Positions 49,301 to 61,087 of a DNA stretch of 64,000 nt are shown here, one piece after another; within the stretch, counting starts at the first letter, position 1; the number at the start of each line of letters is the position of its first letter. Source of the DNA: Tubiluchus corallicola (lineage: Eukaryota; Priapulida; Priapulimorpha; Priapulimorphida; Tubiluchidae). Made by a program: the position numbers and the translations under genes. The notes under the pieces are model-generated. The model had not been told where the DNA came from. It saw nothing but the letters and a program-made list of their open reading frames with translations, and did no database searches. The stretch is from the NCBI GenBank assembly GCA_030141605.1, contig JAQGDQ010000128.1, positions 372,001 to 436,000 of the forward strand, read 5' to 3'.

Positions 49301-52300
49301 AGTTAATGTAGTTATTTTACAATGATATTTTTTATTATAGGAAAAATTTTCTTCGTTTGAAGCGATTAGTTTTACAAATGGCAATACTGCATCCCTTACT
49401 AATGTTTGTCGGTGCTGTGTTATCAGCTAATGGCACATATAATCCAGGAAAAGTAAGCTTCTATAGTCGTATCATTAAAATTGTGCTATTTGTGACATAG
49501 TTATAGGTTGGGGGCCCAACCGTTAAATGATTTTAGAAGATTCTTTTTGCTACTTTAATTAAATTTTGTCTTTTAACAAAGTAAATAGTAGTTAGATAAA
49601 ATCAACAACTTGTGGTCATGGTTACAGTATTCAACAAAATTCTCTAATCCACTAATTTGAAACCAGAAAGTTTAAATTTTAAAAATAAAATGAAGAACGT
49701 ATGTTACATAGTGACAAAATTTATATTTTTGTTTAAAAAAGGCTACTATCATCAACATTAGCTTAAATTATTAATGTGTAAACTAACATAAAACATTAGT
49801 TCATTCTTTGTTGATGTAACAAATTTGTCTATTAAACCAGACTGAATAAACAATTTCCATAAAGTAAAACCATCTGGTCAGCATGGTTTTTGTTTGTGAC
49901 AATGGTTTAACAGTCTGATTTGAGTGGCCAAATTTGTTACATGAACATCAAATGAACTAGTAATTTTATTTATAGTTTTATGTTGATACATGCGATTTTC
50001 TTTATATTCAAACTTTGATTTTCAGATATCACTTCATAGTTCTTATTTGTATATAACAAGTATTGCTGGTATATCAACAGCATTAGCCGTCTGGGGTTTA
50101 GTTATGCTATACAGGTAATAAACCACTTTGTCACATTCACACTTTTTGTGATGGCTATCTTTTTTGTGCTTTTTTGCCATTTTATTGATTTTTAGTGCAC
50201 TTTATGATTGTACACCCTGTTACATTTACCTGTTTTTGGTATTACTGATATGTAAAGACAATACTGTTGTTTCAAGTTAGAGGCTTAGTTGTGCTAAATA
50301 TATAACTTGGCTATGATCCAGATGTGTTGTTGTAGTACAGCAAGAAAATGTTTAAAAAGATACTGTCTGTAGCACAAACGTACTTTTTTTCAATTTATGA
50401 ACGTTATTGCTTTTTTACAAGATTGTTAAAGGAATGGTTTCAGTTTTTTACTTTACTTCCAATTGCATATTTATACCTTGCAAAATCGCATTTAGAATGC
50501 AAGTTTAACATGCTAATGTAAACGTTATAATTTTTATTGACAGTTACATTACATGTAATTTGAAACTCTCTTTGTAACTAAACTTGCATTTGAGTTTTTT
50601 CTGTTTATGAGAAATGGATGAGTTGCTCATAACATTTATTTTGTACATCATACGCATATGTCTGTCTGCTGCTTCAACCATAAATGTTGTGTGCAGACTG
50701 TGCATGCATTGAGAATCTCCAGACTAGGGTGGTTTTATGCTTTCTAACACACTGAGTAGTCACAGCAGTCAGAATTAGCAACTGCACTTAAATAGTCCTT
50801 GGTCAGAAAATGGATGGGTGACCACCTGGAAAACAGTCTTTTTAGTGTTTTGGTGGTTACATTTATCGTACTGCTCCAGCTGTTTGCCCCGTTAAGAGAT
50901 GATGCGTATGAACCCAAGTGTGACAAAGCACGTTTGTGGGTTTAATGTTGCATACAGATGAGACAAACTGGCAATTACTAGTCCTGCCACAACCGTCAAA
51001 GACTTAGAAGGTCTTGCTATTCATTGCTGGGTTCCAGCTTACTGAGTGTGAAAATATTAGAAAAATTTATCTAAGTGAAGCTGCAAGAATTTTGAAGATA
51101 TTCTTGCTAATAGCTGCGTTCTCAACTTGGCTTAACTGTGGCTATGCATAAAAGAAGAATTGCTAACAAAAAATGATTGCGAGGTTTAGCAGACATTTGT
51201 GCCATGCACCCTCTTGATCACTATTATGTTGACTTCCTCTTCACATGACGTATCAGAGGATGGTTTGCTAGAAGCTTAGCTTGGATTTTACTTAAAAAAA
51301 TAACAGCAGCAACTTCAGTTTTTTTTTGTATTGCAATGCTAGTGCTGTTATAGCTTATGATTTATATTGTATTACTTTCGTTATATAGGATAGCAAAAGT
51401 TCCTTTAGCTTCGTATCATATCACAGCCAAGTTTTTTAGTACGCAAGTAGTGCTCATTATGTCAAATGTACAGGTATGTGTGTAATATTTTTAGACAAAC
51501 TAATGCTTGTGAAAGTAAAATTGATAAGCTCATTAGCCACCAGAAAAATGTTTTTTTTCAAAGATTTATAATCACGTTCTGTTACCTACTGTGTTCCTTG
51601 CTGAGTTAGCATAGATTTATATTTATATGCCCATCCCAACATAGGCAACACTAGCAGCTGCCCATCCCAACTCAGGCAACATTAGCTGTTTACAGAACTT
51701 TGCTTTACTCTGTTAACTGTTGATATCAAACACTTACAGTCAAGCCAAATGATTGGAGCACATACACTTCACTGCAAAACATTGCAAAATATTTAAATAC
51801 CAGTGAGCTGAGTAACTCTGTCTTAACCACTTCACTGCCTGCATGATGAGAATCTCCCATCTTGAAAATACTATTTCGACTGGCCTGTATGACAAGACTA
51901 CTGTCATGCTTAATATGCAAATTAACTGATGCCTACACCAAAAGTAATAATACTTGCACATGCCATGTCCATTTGAGGAATTAAACTGTCGAAAACAAAA
52001 GGCAGTGGTATCATTTATTGTCTAAAAAAGTAATATACAAGCTACAAAAACTTATGGCCAAAAAAGTGCAAAACCGCAAAAACGATTGCTGTTATTGCGG
52101 AATGCTATCGCCTGCTAGCATTGTAATTGCTACCTTTTGTGTAGTTTTTTATCCTTTTCATGGATTTTTGTCTATTCAAATGGCTTAGTAAAGGTACTGT
52201 GTAGGAGAAATTAGAAACTATCTTACCAGATTTGGCATCGAGTCATCAGATGATGGTAGGTAAAGCCAATCCATACATATAATTGAAAACAGGTGGTTAA

Positions 52301-55300
52301 ACATTGTTTAGTTGACTAACTGTGTACATTCAAGCTAAAAATTGTAGCTACAGACCTTTATTTCTTCTACACTAGATTAGCTATTGGGTCAAATGTGAGC
52401 TGCTATGTTTACATATTTTTCAAAAAAGTAGTAGTTTGTGATGGCGATGGCAGCAACGGCAATAGTGACAGTCGTAGTGGTAGTGAATGGAATATGATGG
52501 AGTAACAACTGTATTAGTAATAACAGTAATAGCAGTGATAGGAGCAACTTTTCATTTTCTTAAAATATTCCGGTGCATCAGCTGGAATACATATTGCACG
52601 GCAGTGAAGTGGTTAGTCTGTGCACCTCGTTGTATCAGCTTGGTATAGTAATTGCTATCCATCGAAGTGGGAAAATTAATACTAGTATTGTTTTTAGTGA
52701 GTTGCAAAGAACTGAATTATTTGCTAGGCCGGTAGTAAACAACAAGTTTAAATTTTCTCAGTTCAGAAAAATATTCATTTATAAACTAATACTGTTTGCT
52801 ATGCAGTAAACAAAATTTGTAGCGAAAAATTTATTGTGTTTTTTCCATTTGACTTTTTTATTGCGTGTTTGCTTTCGTGTGCATTGCTATATTTAGTCAA
52901 TGGTACAGTTACAGTTACTATGAATAATTTATATGTACACATACAGTACTTTATTTTTGTATGAATGTGATCAAATGAAGAAGCTAAAAACATAAATAGC
53001 ATATCTCGAACTTGCTCGCTATCAGATATCCAGACCAGCAATTAGGCTGTTCTTTTAGTTAAACAACTTAAATGTTGTGTAAATTACTAGGAATTTTCTT
53101 TTCTACTAACCCGGGGCCTTCAAAAAAACTAAGAGTGCTGTCAGCCAACAAAATTTTATTTATGTTGATTATTTAAATCAAAACGAGACCCAACCTTAAA
53201 CCATAGCTCAAAACAATCTACCCTATAAAATATTAAAAAGGAACATACTATTTTTTTAAGAATGACATAAAAGAATTATTTCAAAAACGTAACTTCATGT
53301 TCGCATGGCTAGTTTTTCCTTGTTACATGCATTTAGATGCATTAGCTGGTTAGATGGGCACTAGCACCTGCATCTCGGAGACATGTTGCACAAAACAGCA
53401 CGTGCAGTACCTGTCAGTTCAGAGGTGTTCGGTTGTGACATGGTGTACACGTGTTAGAGCTCATGCGTGAGCATAATGGTAAATTTAAAATTTGCTGAAG
53501 TTTTGTATGTCACAGTAATGCTGTGCTTCAATATTCGCTTTCCAAATATGTGCAACATGCTCGTGGAATGTTGTTTTGTTGAAAATTAATATGTCCAGTT
53601 ATGCTGTCATCACTAGTTGGGCTCACCTGCCATTAATTAAGTTTTTAGCCTATATTTAATTGAAGTCTAACATAATGTCAATAATTTTCGTTGACTGCCC
53701 AATCAGCGTGCAAGTTATTTCACACACCTGCAGAGCTTACTTAACTCAGGTACGTTCGGGACGTTTAGACACAGCTGCTTTTAATACTGTTATGAAAAAT
53801 GTGGGTAAAATATTGGCCTGGTTCTAGATTTTATTATTGTAAATTGAAATTGCAAGTGAAATAGTGGAAATATATAGTCTAGTTATATTCATAGGAAGAA
53901 ATGCACAATGCTTATGTCTATGAGTTTCTGATTAAATCATTTTGCAATCAAGAAAATACGCAGTTTAGTTCAGTTTATGGCTTTGCAAGTTAGATAAAAA
54001 CAACAATTTGATTAACTTTAAATAAGGACAAAACAAAGTGTTTTCTTTTCTGGCCAGTTTTTATAAACCTCAATGAGTTCTTCACAGTCAAAATTAATTC
54101 AAATGTGGTCGAAGCCTATATTATACGTAAATGTAATATTAGTTAATTTTACGCTATTTTTCTGTTTATAATCATGGTTAAAAGATGCCATTGGGACTTA
54201 TGTAACTCGGGTTTCAATATAAGGGTCATCGATGGAATGGACCAATCAAATTTATTCTAAGTTACGTAGCCTAACAGAAAAATACAAAAACTGAATAAAG
54301 CTTGCAGACAAGCACATGATCAGTTAATATAAAAAAAATACGTTGCAGACTTGATGTTCGCATGTTTAAAGGCAAGAGAGACAATAATTTTGTTGCTCAT
54401 TTATTGTAAAGCAAGGCTGACTGGCTTAGTTTCTTTATTATACTTATGTCTCTGTATTTTGTAGTGCATTGAAACTTCGTCCTCTACATTTTGTTTAAAT
54501 TGAAAAGTCATTTTTTGGCTACTTGAAGTGTCAATTTTGTGTAAAAATGGCTGCTGCTCTGCAAATTTGTGTTTATGAAAAAGTGCAATCAATTTATCTG
54601 CTGATTAGATGTTAATTTTGACTGTCATGTTGTTTAGTTTAGTTAGTTTAGTTTAATTTAGACAGTTGTTGTTCAGCGTGAGCTGTTGTCCCGAATGCCG
54701 CTCAGCGTGCTTACGTTACAGCAAAGGCAGAGCGATAAACCAATGTGTTTGGCGTCAATTATCAGGAACGCTTTGGTATTATTATAGATGTAAAAATGTA
54801 TACTTCTTACCGACTTCAAAATGGGGTAGGTTATGAAAAATCATCCTGTTTTCCTTTAAAGCATTCAGAATTTCTTAATCTTTCCCTTTAGAGTGCATGG
54901 TAACTATTGTTACATGTTGACTGGATAGCTATATTTCATAAAATATAATAGTGTATGTTTAACACTTTTGTTTTAGGGTTGCTTATTTATACTTCTTGCG
55001 GGCAATAATGTAATTAAATGCTCGGCACCACTAGTGACATCTACGAGGGGAATTGGTGAGCATTATTTCTATTTTCATGCCTGACTTCCATTTTTGGACA
55101 GCTTTCCACCTCGTTAGCCGCAGTTGTTTTCCTATTTGTATGCTTTTTGTTGTTATTTAGGAAAAGTTTTGTTTCTTATAGTTTTTTCTTTCTGCCAGTA
55201 CATGAAATGTAAGTGCTTATTGCTAAATATGCGATTATGAGTTCGACTATATTAAGTATTCAGCGCAGAATTGTTCTAATTTGGTAACTACCTTGAGCAA

Positions 55301-58300
55301 GACCACCTACTCATTTTAATGCTTTCTGTAGCAGCTCTCTCATTTTTAAGTGAACTTTTGCTGAAGAGAATGGTTCATGCAATGAGACCTTATTTGTTTG
55401 GTCTATTAAATTCTAGAATTGCCTGCCATAGCTAACTTTTACTATTAAATCATATAAACACACACTTGTAACACAAACAATCTCGCGAAAAAATTTTGGT
55501 GTTAAATCAATTTCTTTGCAGCAGTAAGTCCAATAAGTACTGCATTTCTTACTGGCTTTGGGTTGCGTGATCTATTGTGAAATCAAGAACAATTGCAAAA
55601 TAACTTGTGCACTTGATTTTTGGTGCTTATTATATTTATACTTCATACTTTTTCCGACAATACTCAGCTTTTTTATTAAACAAAGGCTTTTTCATGAAAA
55701 ATTAATTTGTTGCTACAAATTGTAACTAATCTGGTATTTATATAATGCCACAGTTAAACATTTTTTTACAATTTTTGTTGCACAAATGCATGTTTTTCTG
55801 TTATTGATGTTGTTTATTATTTATTACTTTCTGGCATGTTCTAGCACTGTTTGACTGTTTTCAAGCTCAGATGTATTACACATTCTCCAATGCAAATGTA
55901 TAACATTGCCATGTGATGTGTATTACATGACGTTGAATATTTTCTGCTGTGCCATTCATCTGGTGCTTTGCGTGTGTTAGCAGTTTTATTGGGTTTGTAA
56001 GGGTTATGGTTTTGTGTTACACAACAGAATAATTTGCCATTGCACAGAGGTCACTGTGCATTTTACTGTAAAATTTAAGATATATAATGAAAAACTGCTG
56101 TTGATGATTTTAAGCTAAGTATTTTGAATGTTTACAATCAGGGTAGTTGTTGAATGTAGTGGTTTAATGTAGATCTTTGTTGGTAAAAATCTCTTTGATT
56201 GTAAAGTAGAAAACATTGTTGCTATGAAACATTCTAGTCTTCAGGTTTACTACAATAATGAATTGTATGGCTTGATTAAATCTTGCGTTCAAACAGCATT
56301 ATCTAAATTACAATTACTGTAGAGTGGCTCTCCGTCTCTAAATCAGTTTGCCATGTTTGCATTTATGTGCAAACTACCAAAACGCTACAGGAAGTGCTGT
56401 ATAAGCGTCCTGATTAATTGCATCTCCAAACAGTTCTTTAGAAAGGGTGAAATAGTTCATTTCTTCATTTTACTTTGGCTATCTAATTGGCAATTAGGCT
56501 AAGAATTTTAAGATGATGTCTAGCTTCCAGGTCTCTTTATTTGTATTCGTGTTTCTTTTTCATTCAGTCAGTACAGTCTGAAAATTTATTTTTGCTTTTA
56601 AGTCACTGTGTCAGTGTTGTACTTTTTGGTTTCTCATTTAATTACTAGTGAAGATTAAAAGGCCATAGCAAGTAAATACAGTATCTTGCTATTACAAAAC
56701 CAAGACCGAGAGTCAAAACTCCTCATATTTTATCTATTTTGTTACATTTTTTAATATATATATATATATAAATATATATAAATCATCCCCCACAAGGCCG
56801 GTCCATTCGAGGTAAGAGCTACAGTGAAAAGTGAATATTAGTCGAGAGAAACGGACTTCGTACATCTAATTTGTTAGTAACAGAAGGTATTTGTTGAAGT
56901 CCTTTTTGAATTGAATTGATATGGTTGAGGTTACAGCTAACAGATGACTGGTATAGAATTCCACAGGGAAGAAGTCCGAGGAAAAAACTGTACTTGTAAG
57001 CAGTTACATAAATAAAGAAACTACAGGTTGCAAAATAACAGCAATACGTACACTGGTTCTACTTCAAAATGAAAACCCCAATATTTGAAATCCAGACTGA
57101 ACTTTAAATTTTATACTATACAGATCAAAATCCATTCACTTACTCTGCTTTTGAGTTACTGTAGGGAGCAAGTGTAAAAATAATCGTCTCCCAAATTTTA
57201 ATAGATTTTAAGTAGATTGTGTACTGCGTACACACCCAAATTTTGTACAGCTACTGTCAAAATAAATCATTTCCTGTTTTTTAAATGTTGCGCGAAGTAT
57301 ATTTTACTCTAATACCACAGTTCTTAAAAAAACTTATAGGTGAGCCACTCTAATTTGTGCACCTATTTTTTTTGTTTTTGATTTAGTGTTATTCTAAGCA
57401 GAATGATAATTGTATTTTTCAGTCAGTGTTTTGATATGTCTCTGTGTAAGTCAACCATTAATGCTTATAAGCTCCCATGCTATTGATTTTCAAACTACGT
57501 GTAAAATACAGAGATTTACGTTTCTATGGGTTGCTGAGTTTACAATTTCTCTTGTAGAGCTGCATTTCCTGCTGCTGATATTTGAGTTATTTGCCGTCTC
57601 TGTCGCAGCTCGAATCTACTATCGACGCATCAGCCTTCCTGGGATGAATAGGATAACACAAAAATTGACAGATGGAGAAATGGTGTGCACAACGAATGAA
57701 CCTATACCAACCATTAGTCGGTTATGATCTGTTCGACTGAAAGCATTTTCAATATTTGTCAGCAAATATCTGATAACAGTATTACTTTGGCTATTCTGCT
57801 ACTATAAAGCAGTGAGAGGACTAGTGTTCATCTGTTCATACCCTGTGCTGATGACTGAATATAAAAATTTGAGAACACAGCTTAGGGTAAAAATTAACTG
57901 AAAGCATATAAAGGTGTGTGCATATCCAGATGTTATTGATACTTAAAATTGGAACAATATTGTGGACACTTGGATTTCTTAGATTACTGCATCATTGTAC
58001 TACTGAACTCTTATTTTATTATGCCAAATAACTTTTGGAACTTGATGGCCTGGTTTAGTGTGGATTTCACTGGTATATGCTCCTGCCTTTGCTGCCTTTA
58101 AACATATTTATTGTGATACCATAGAATACTGTGATACAGTGTCGTGGCTTCAACGTGTTTTGTAATATTGTAGGACTGAAGTCGTGGAGTACTTAATTTG
58201 TTACTTAAGTCGGTGCCGCTTAATAGACTCACTTTGGGATCAACGTGTTTTGACCTAATTAACTGACTAAACCTATTAACCGATGGGTTATTAGAGGTAT

Positions 58301-61087
58301 TTACAGGCATAGAACTATGAGTCATTAGCTTACTATGCACTGCAAAGGTTTTCATTGAATTTTAGAAACGAAGTAAAGCCTAAATTCCTTTGTGCAGTTA
58401 AAAATTAGAAAAAATATTTTAAAATATTAATATTAATATTAATAATTCCTTTTTCATACGAAATAAACTCATAATAATAATTTATATAAATGAATTAGCA
58501 ATAAATTAAAAAAGTATACTAAATCACAGACTTTTTTAAGTCTGTATATTTGCAAAAATTACAAAAATTCCTTCAAAGTCGGTTGCTTCATTTTCTCACG
58601 AAGAAGTTGACCCACAGTGTTCTCGTAATTATAAAAATGTTGAAAATCTGTTGTTTGTGTGTGTGTGACTAAAACAGTTCTGAATCGTCTGCTCACTTAC
58701 TGCGCCCTTGTAAGTCACAAGGAAATCCGGCTGACTACTGTACCTGCATCTTTGACTATTAACTCATTAAGCCTGAAAGCGTGATTTACAACTAGAGCAT
58801 CAAAAGGAAACCGCTAGACAAAGAAAAGTGATTAAATGTTTAGCTTCCAGAAATTCTTTGGGTAACAGTGGGCGAGCCGGTAACAGATTCAAAGCAAAAC
58901 CGCTTCGCTAGCTTATTAGTGCATGATAAATGTACCTGCTTATAAACAAAACAGTACTTAACATGATTGTTTCTGCATGCATAGTGTACAAAAGGGAAGT
59001 AAAGATGCCATAAAAGTAGGAAAGGCTCTTTTGGCACATACAAATATCTTATTTTAAGTAGCTGAAGAAAAAGTATTGAGTTAATTATGCAGAGTTATTT
59101 GAGTCAATTACCGATAGTTTTTATGAGTATTTGAATAGATGCAGCCAGTTGGGTGTTTTGAGTCAATTAAGCAATTGAGTTTATTAACCGTGAGTCTATT
59201 AAGCGGCACCTACTGTGTATGGCAACTAACAATGCAAACTATTTAATGGTGATTAATTTGTGGAAGTGCAGTATACAATATATCAGAATGAGTGCTATGA
59301 TACAGAATCAAAATGCTTTTATTCATGCTAGTCATCATTTAGAACTTGACTTAAGGCTATAGACAGCATTGCAGGAAGTTGTCTAGTCAAGAATTGTCTA
59401 CTTATGTATTTTACATTATTACAGTTTTATAAATTTAGTGTCTCTACTTGATCATAAATAATCCCATCTAGTCGTCAACATGCATTTTTTGAGAAATCTT
59501 ATTTTTAAGTTTAGGTCAATTGTAATGTAATTTTATTTTTCATATTTGATCCAATCGTAATTGAAATTTATACCTCGCACTTCTAGGCTGAAGTTTGTGT
59601 TGGATAATTGTTAGTTAATATAATTATGGTATTGGTTGGTGGCATGTATTGATAATTATTAGTGAAGTAATTTGGGTGTTTTATGAAAAAGGATGAAACT
59701 GTGACAATATTTTGGATTTTGAAACTTGAGTCAACTGTTGGATTGTTTGCTGTACTAGCAAAATGTGTTCTGTGAGTCACAAAATTGTTAAATTAAGACG
59801 TGGGATTCTTATGCACTTCAATTTTTTGCTTGTACTTTTTCATTTATTACATACCATGATAATAGTAGCACAACATTTTTGCATTTACTGGAGTGGAGTC
59901 CTCAGCATTGCGGTCGCACATATTTGTGCATTACCTTTTTACTGATGAGCATTGGTTCATAATAATAGTTCATTCTCCAGCATTTTTGTAGTTGTACACA
60001 ATTTCGATATTACATTCAACAGGGTATTTATACAGATGATTATTTTATCTATGCACCTGTTATTCCTGTTAGAATGTATTTTGAAAATTAATTTGGTGAA
60101 GCATCTGCATACTCAATGATGGGAAACAGTTTATAAAATAAATAAATATTGTGAACTTAGAATTATTTTATTTATTATATATTCTGCGATTAATTAGTTG
60201 TTCTTGTTAGTTATCACAGTACAAGATTACTCAACAACTTTACAACTTGGGATTACATGTGAAGAGCTTTTTGTTTGTTAATTTCAGCTTGCGCTGGTAT
60301 ACAAAGAATATTTTTGCTTGTAACAGTTTTGTGCTGTTACTGTGTAGTGTGTACATTTATTTTACAGTTCTTCAGCTGATATGTGCATGTGCAACAACAA
60401 TTGTGACTTTGTTTTTTTTTTGATAATGTTTGTAAAGCTTGGTGAATAATTTTCATTGGTGCTTTTTTACTACATGTAAGTATGGCAGTATTTTTAAACA
60501 CCTCTGTATGTCTCCTGTCGAGTGTATCCATCCGAAACCTTGTGGTTGTATAGATTCTTAATGTATGGTTTATATTCTTATAAAAGTTTTCACTGTTCAT
60601 CAACTATGCTCCAATGAATGTCATTTGTTTCAGTTTTCATTTTAGAAAATAATAACAAAGAAAATTACATAAGTAAACAGTTTTACTGCTGATGGTAAAC
60701 AATTTTTGTAATGCTTTAATTTGAAGCTACCAAGAGCTATATTTATTAATTCAGACTTTCAGTAAAGATTGTCATATTTGCATATATTAATTTTCTGAGT
60801 CATATTACTGATGATTTGTTTTTCATTGGTGTGGATGTTGTTAATTTTGAGGATTTCTTGTTAGTTACACAGTTATATTTTTAAATTTCACTTCTTCCGT
60901 TTCAGAGCTGCATCATCTTCTGCTAGTATTTGAGATGTTTGTTGTGTCTGTGATTGCTCGTGGTTACTACAGGAAAATTGTTGACTTGCCACATTGCATA
61001 CTCCGGCAACAGAGTGATAATGAGGATCAGTCTGGAGAAGATGAACTCAGTGACCATGACGAGTGTGATCAGCTGGCGCATTTCTGA
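43228..61087 (+). CDS. SLC51A: Organic solute transporter subunit alpha (OST-alpha) with alternative exons
   Basis: Exons: 1 43228-43306; 2a 44394-44548 or 2b 44608-44765; 3 46505-46578; 4 46979-47140; 5 49341-49452; 6 50026-50114; 7 51389-51473; 8 54977-55055; 9a 57558-57727 or 9b 60906-61087. The four combinations give 334 to 339 residues; human OST-alpha has 340. Seven membrane helices are predicted, after an extracellular N-terminus with an N-glycosylation site (NCT). Family features seen: GLFIPRASVL, DYFGGKAKMFQTISD, the cysteine-rich VGCVLCCVD loop, LTRKNFLRLK, NGTYNPGK and the last helix ending ARxYYRR/K. OST-alpha pairs with OST-beta to move bile acids and steroids by facilitated diffusion across the plasma membrane; substrate here is inferred from family only. 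Confidence 0.93.
44394..44548 (+). CDS. SLC51A: OST-alpha exon 2a
   Basis: Acceptor TGTTTTCAG then AGATGACACGG. Encodes the first membrane helix (FILSSVILLLASVTFLIYI), DEVLFVRK and FLLGLYP. 155 bases, ends phase 0 before GTAAGT. Confidence 0.9.
44608..44765 (+). CDS. SLC51A: OST-alpha exon 2b, duplicate of 2a
   Basis: Acceptor CTGTTACAG then AGATGAGTCG. Encodes MSRAGFVLSTVVFLLASTTL, LIYLDEVHFIRK and FLLGLYP, clearly paralogous to 2a but different in the loop after the helix (LTHYPSVRRT versus TRISSSRKS). 158 bases, same phases, donor GTAAGT. It lies only 59 bases after 2a. Confidence 0.9.
44766..46504. other. SLC51A: OST-alpha intron 2
   Basis: No further exon 2 copy or repeat boundary recognised. 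Confidence 0.5.
46505..51473 (+). CDS. SLC51A: OST-alpha constant exons 3-7
   Basis: Exons 46505-46578, 46979-47140, 49341-49452, 50026-50114 and 51389-51473. Splice sites are all GT...AG and codons split correctly (Cys across 3/4, Arg across 4/5 and 6/7). They encode helices two to six and the Cys-rich cytoplasmic loop; sequence follows human OST-alpha in order without gaps. Confidence 0.9.
47408..47706. repeat. Tandem duplication, about 160-base period
   Basis: GGCCAATGTTT...ACTAGCATA...GCCATCT...TTAGTGGCATATCACTAGCTTAA occurs at 47408-47545 and 47572-47706 with scattered differences, in OST-alpha intron 4. Confidence 0.85.
50811..50833 (+). repeat. 5S-rRNA-like segment, possible SINE3 relic
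   Basis: TGGATGGGTGACCACCTGGA matches the conserved internal promoter region of eukaryotic 5S rRNA. The rest of a 5S gene is absent. Probably part of a 5S-derived repeat. Confidence 0.45.
53218..54875 (+). repeat. Dispersed repeat A, copy 3, split by nested insertion
   Basis: Homologous to 36620-37200 (reverse complement) and 28625-28935, but interrupted at an AATT by the element at 53662-54756. Lies in OST-alpha intron 7. Confidence 0.75.
53662..54756. mobile_element. DNA element with AATT duplication (copy 2), itself interrupted
   Basis: Reverse complement of 14068-14700 in extended blocks (TTCGTTGACTGCCCAATCAG, GATTAACTTTAAATAAGGAC). Ends GAAGTCTAACAT and TTTGGCGTC are flanked by AATT (53658-53661, 54757-54760). 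About 440 unmatched bases (roughly 54180-54620) lie inside. Confidence 0.8.
54977..55055 (+). CDS. SLC51A: OST-alpha exon 8
   Basis: Reads GCLFILLAGNNVIKCSAPLV then TSTRGI and ends with G, phase 1, before GTGAGC. The same G+AG gives Glu with either terminal exon. Confidence 0.9.
55056..57557. other. OST-alpha intron 8
   Basis: Contains a short TA run near 56755-56780 followed by a possible dispersed repeat fragment (56785-57130). No exon other than the optional 5' extension of 9a was seen. Confidence 0.4.
57558..57727 (+). CDS. SLC51A: OST-alpha terminal exon 9a
   Basis: Acceptor TTTCTCTTGTAG; ELHFLLLIFELFAVSVAARI, YYRRISLPG and a 36-residue tail ending TISRL. An in-frame acceptor at 57420-57422 would add 45 residues, but human OST-alpha has nothing there. 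A candidate AATAAA lies at 58462. Confidence 0.88.
57728..60905. other. 3' UTR of isoform 9a and intron to 9b
   Basis: No coding exon recognised. A candidate poly(A) signal AATAAA is at 58462-58467. Confidence 0.45.
60906..61087 (+). CDS. SLC51A: OST-alpha terminal exon 9b, duplicate of 9a
   Basis: Acceptor TTCCGTTTCAG; ELHHLLLVFEMFVVSVIARG, YYRKIVDLP, then an acidic tail (SDNEDQSGEDELSDHDECDQ) ending HF and TGA. The helix is paralogous to 9a; the cytoplasmic tail is unrelated to it. Confidence 0.9.

Noticed and set aside
57410-57557. Coding start of the OST-alpha terminal exon at the long open frame
   Set aside because: The family alignment and a good acceptor place the exon start at 57558; the upstream part is kept only as an optional extension.
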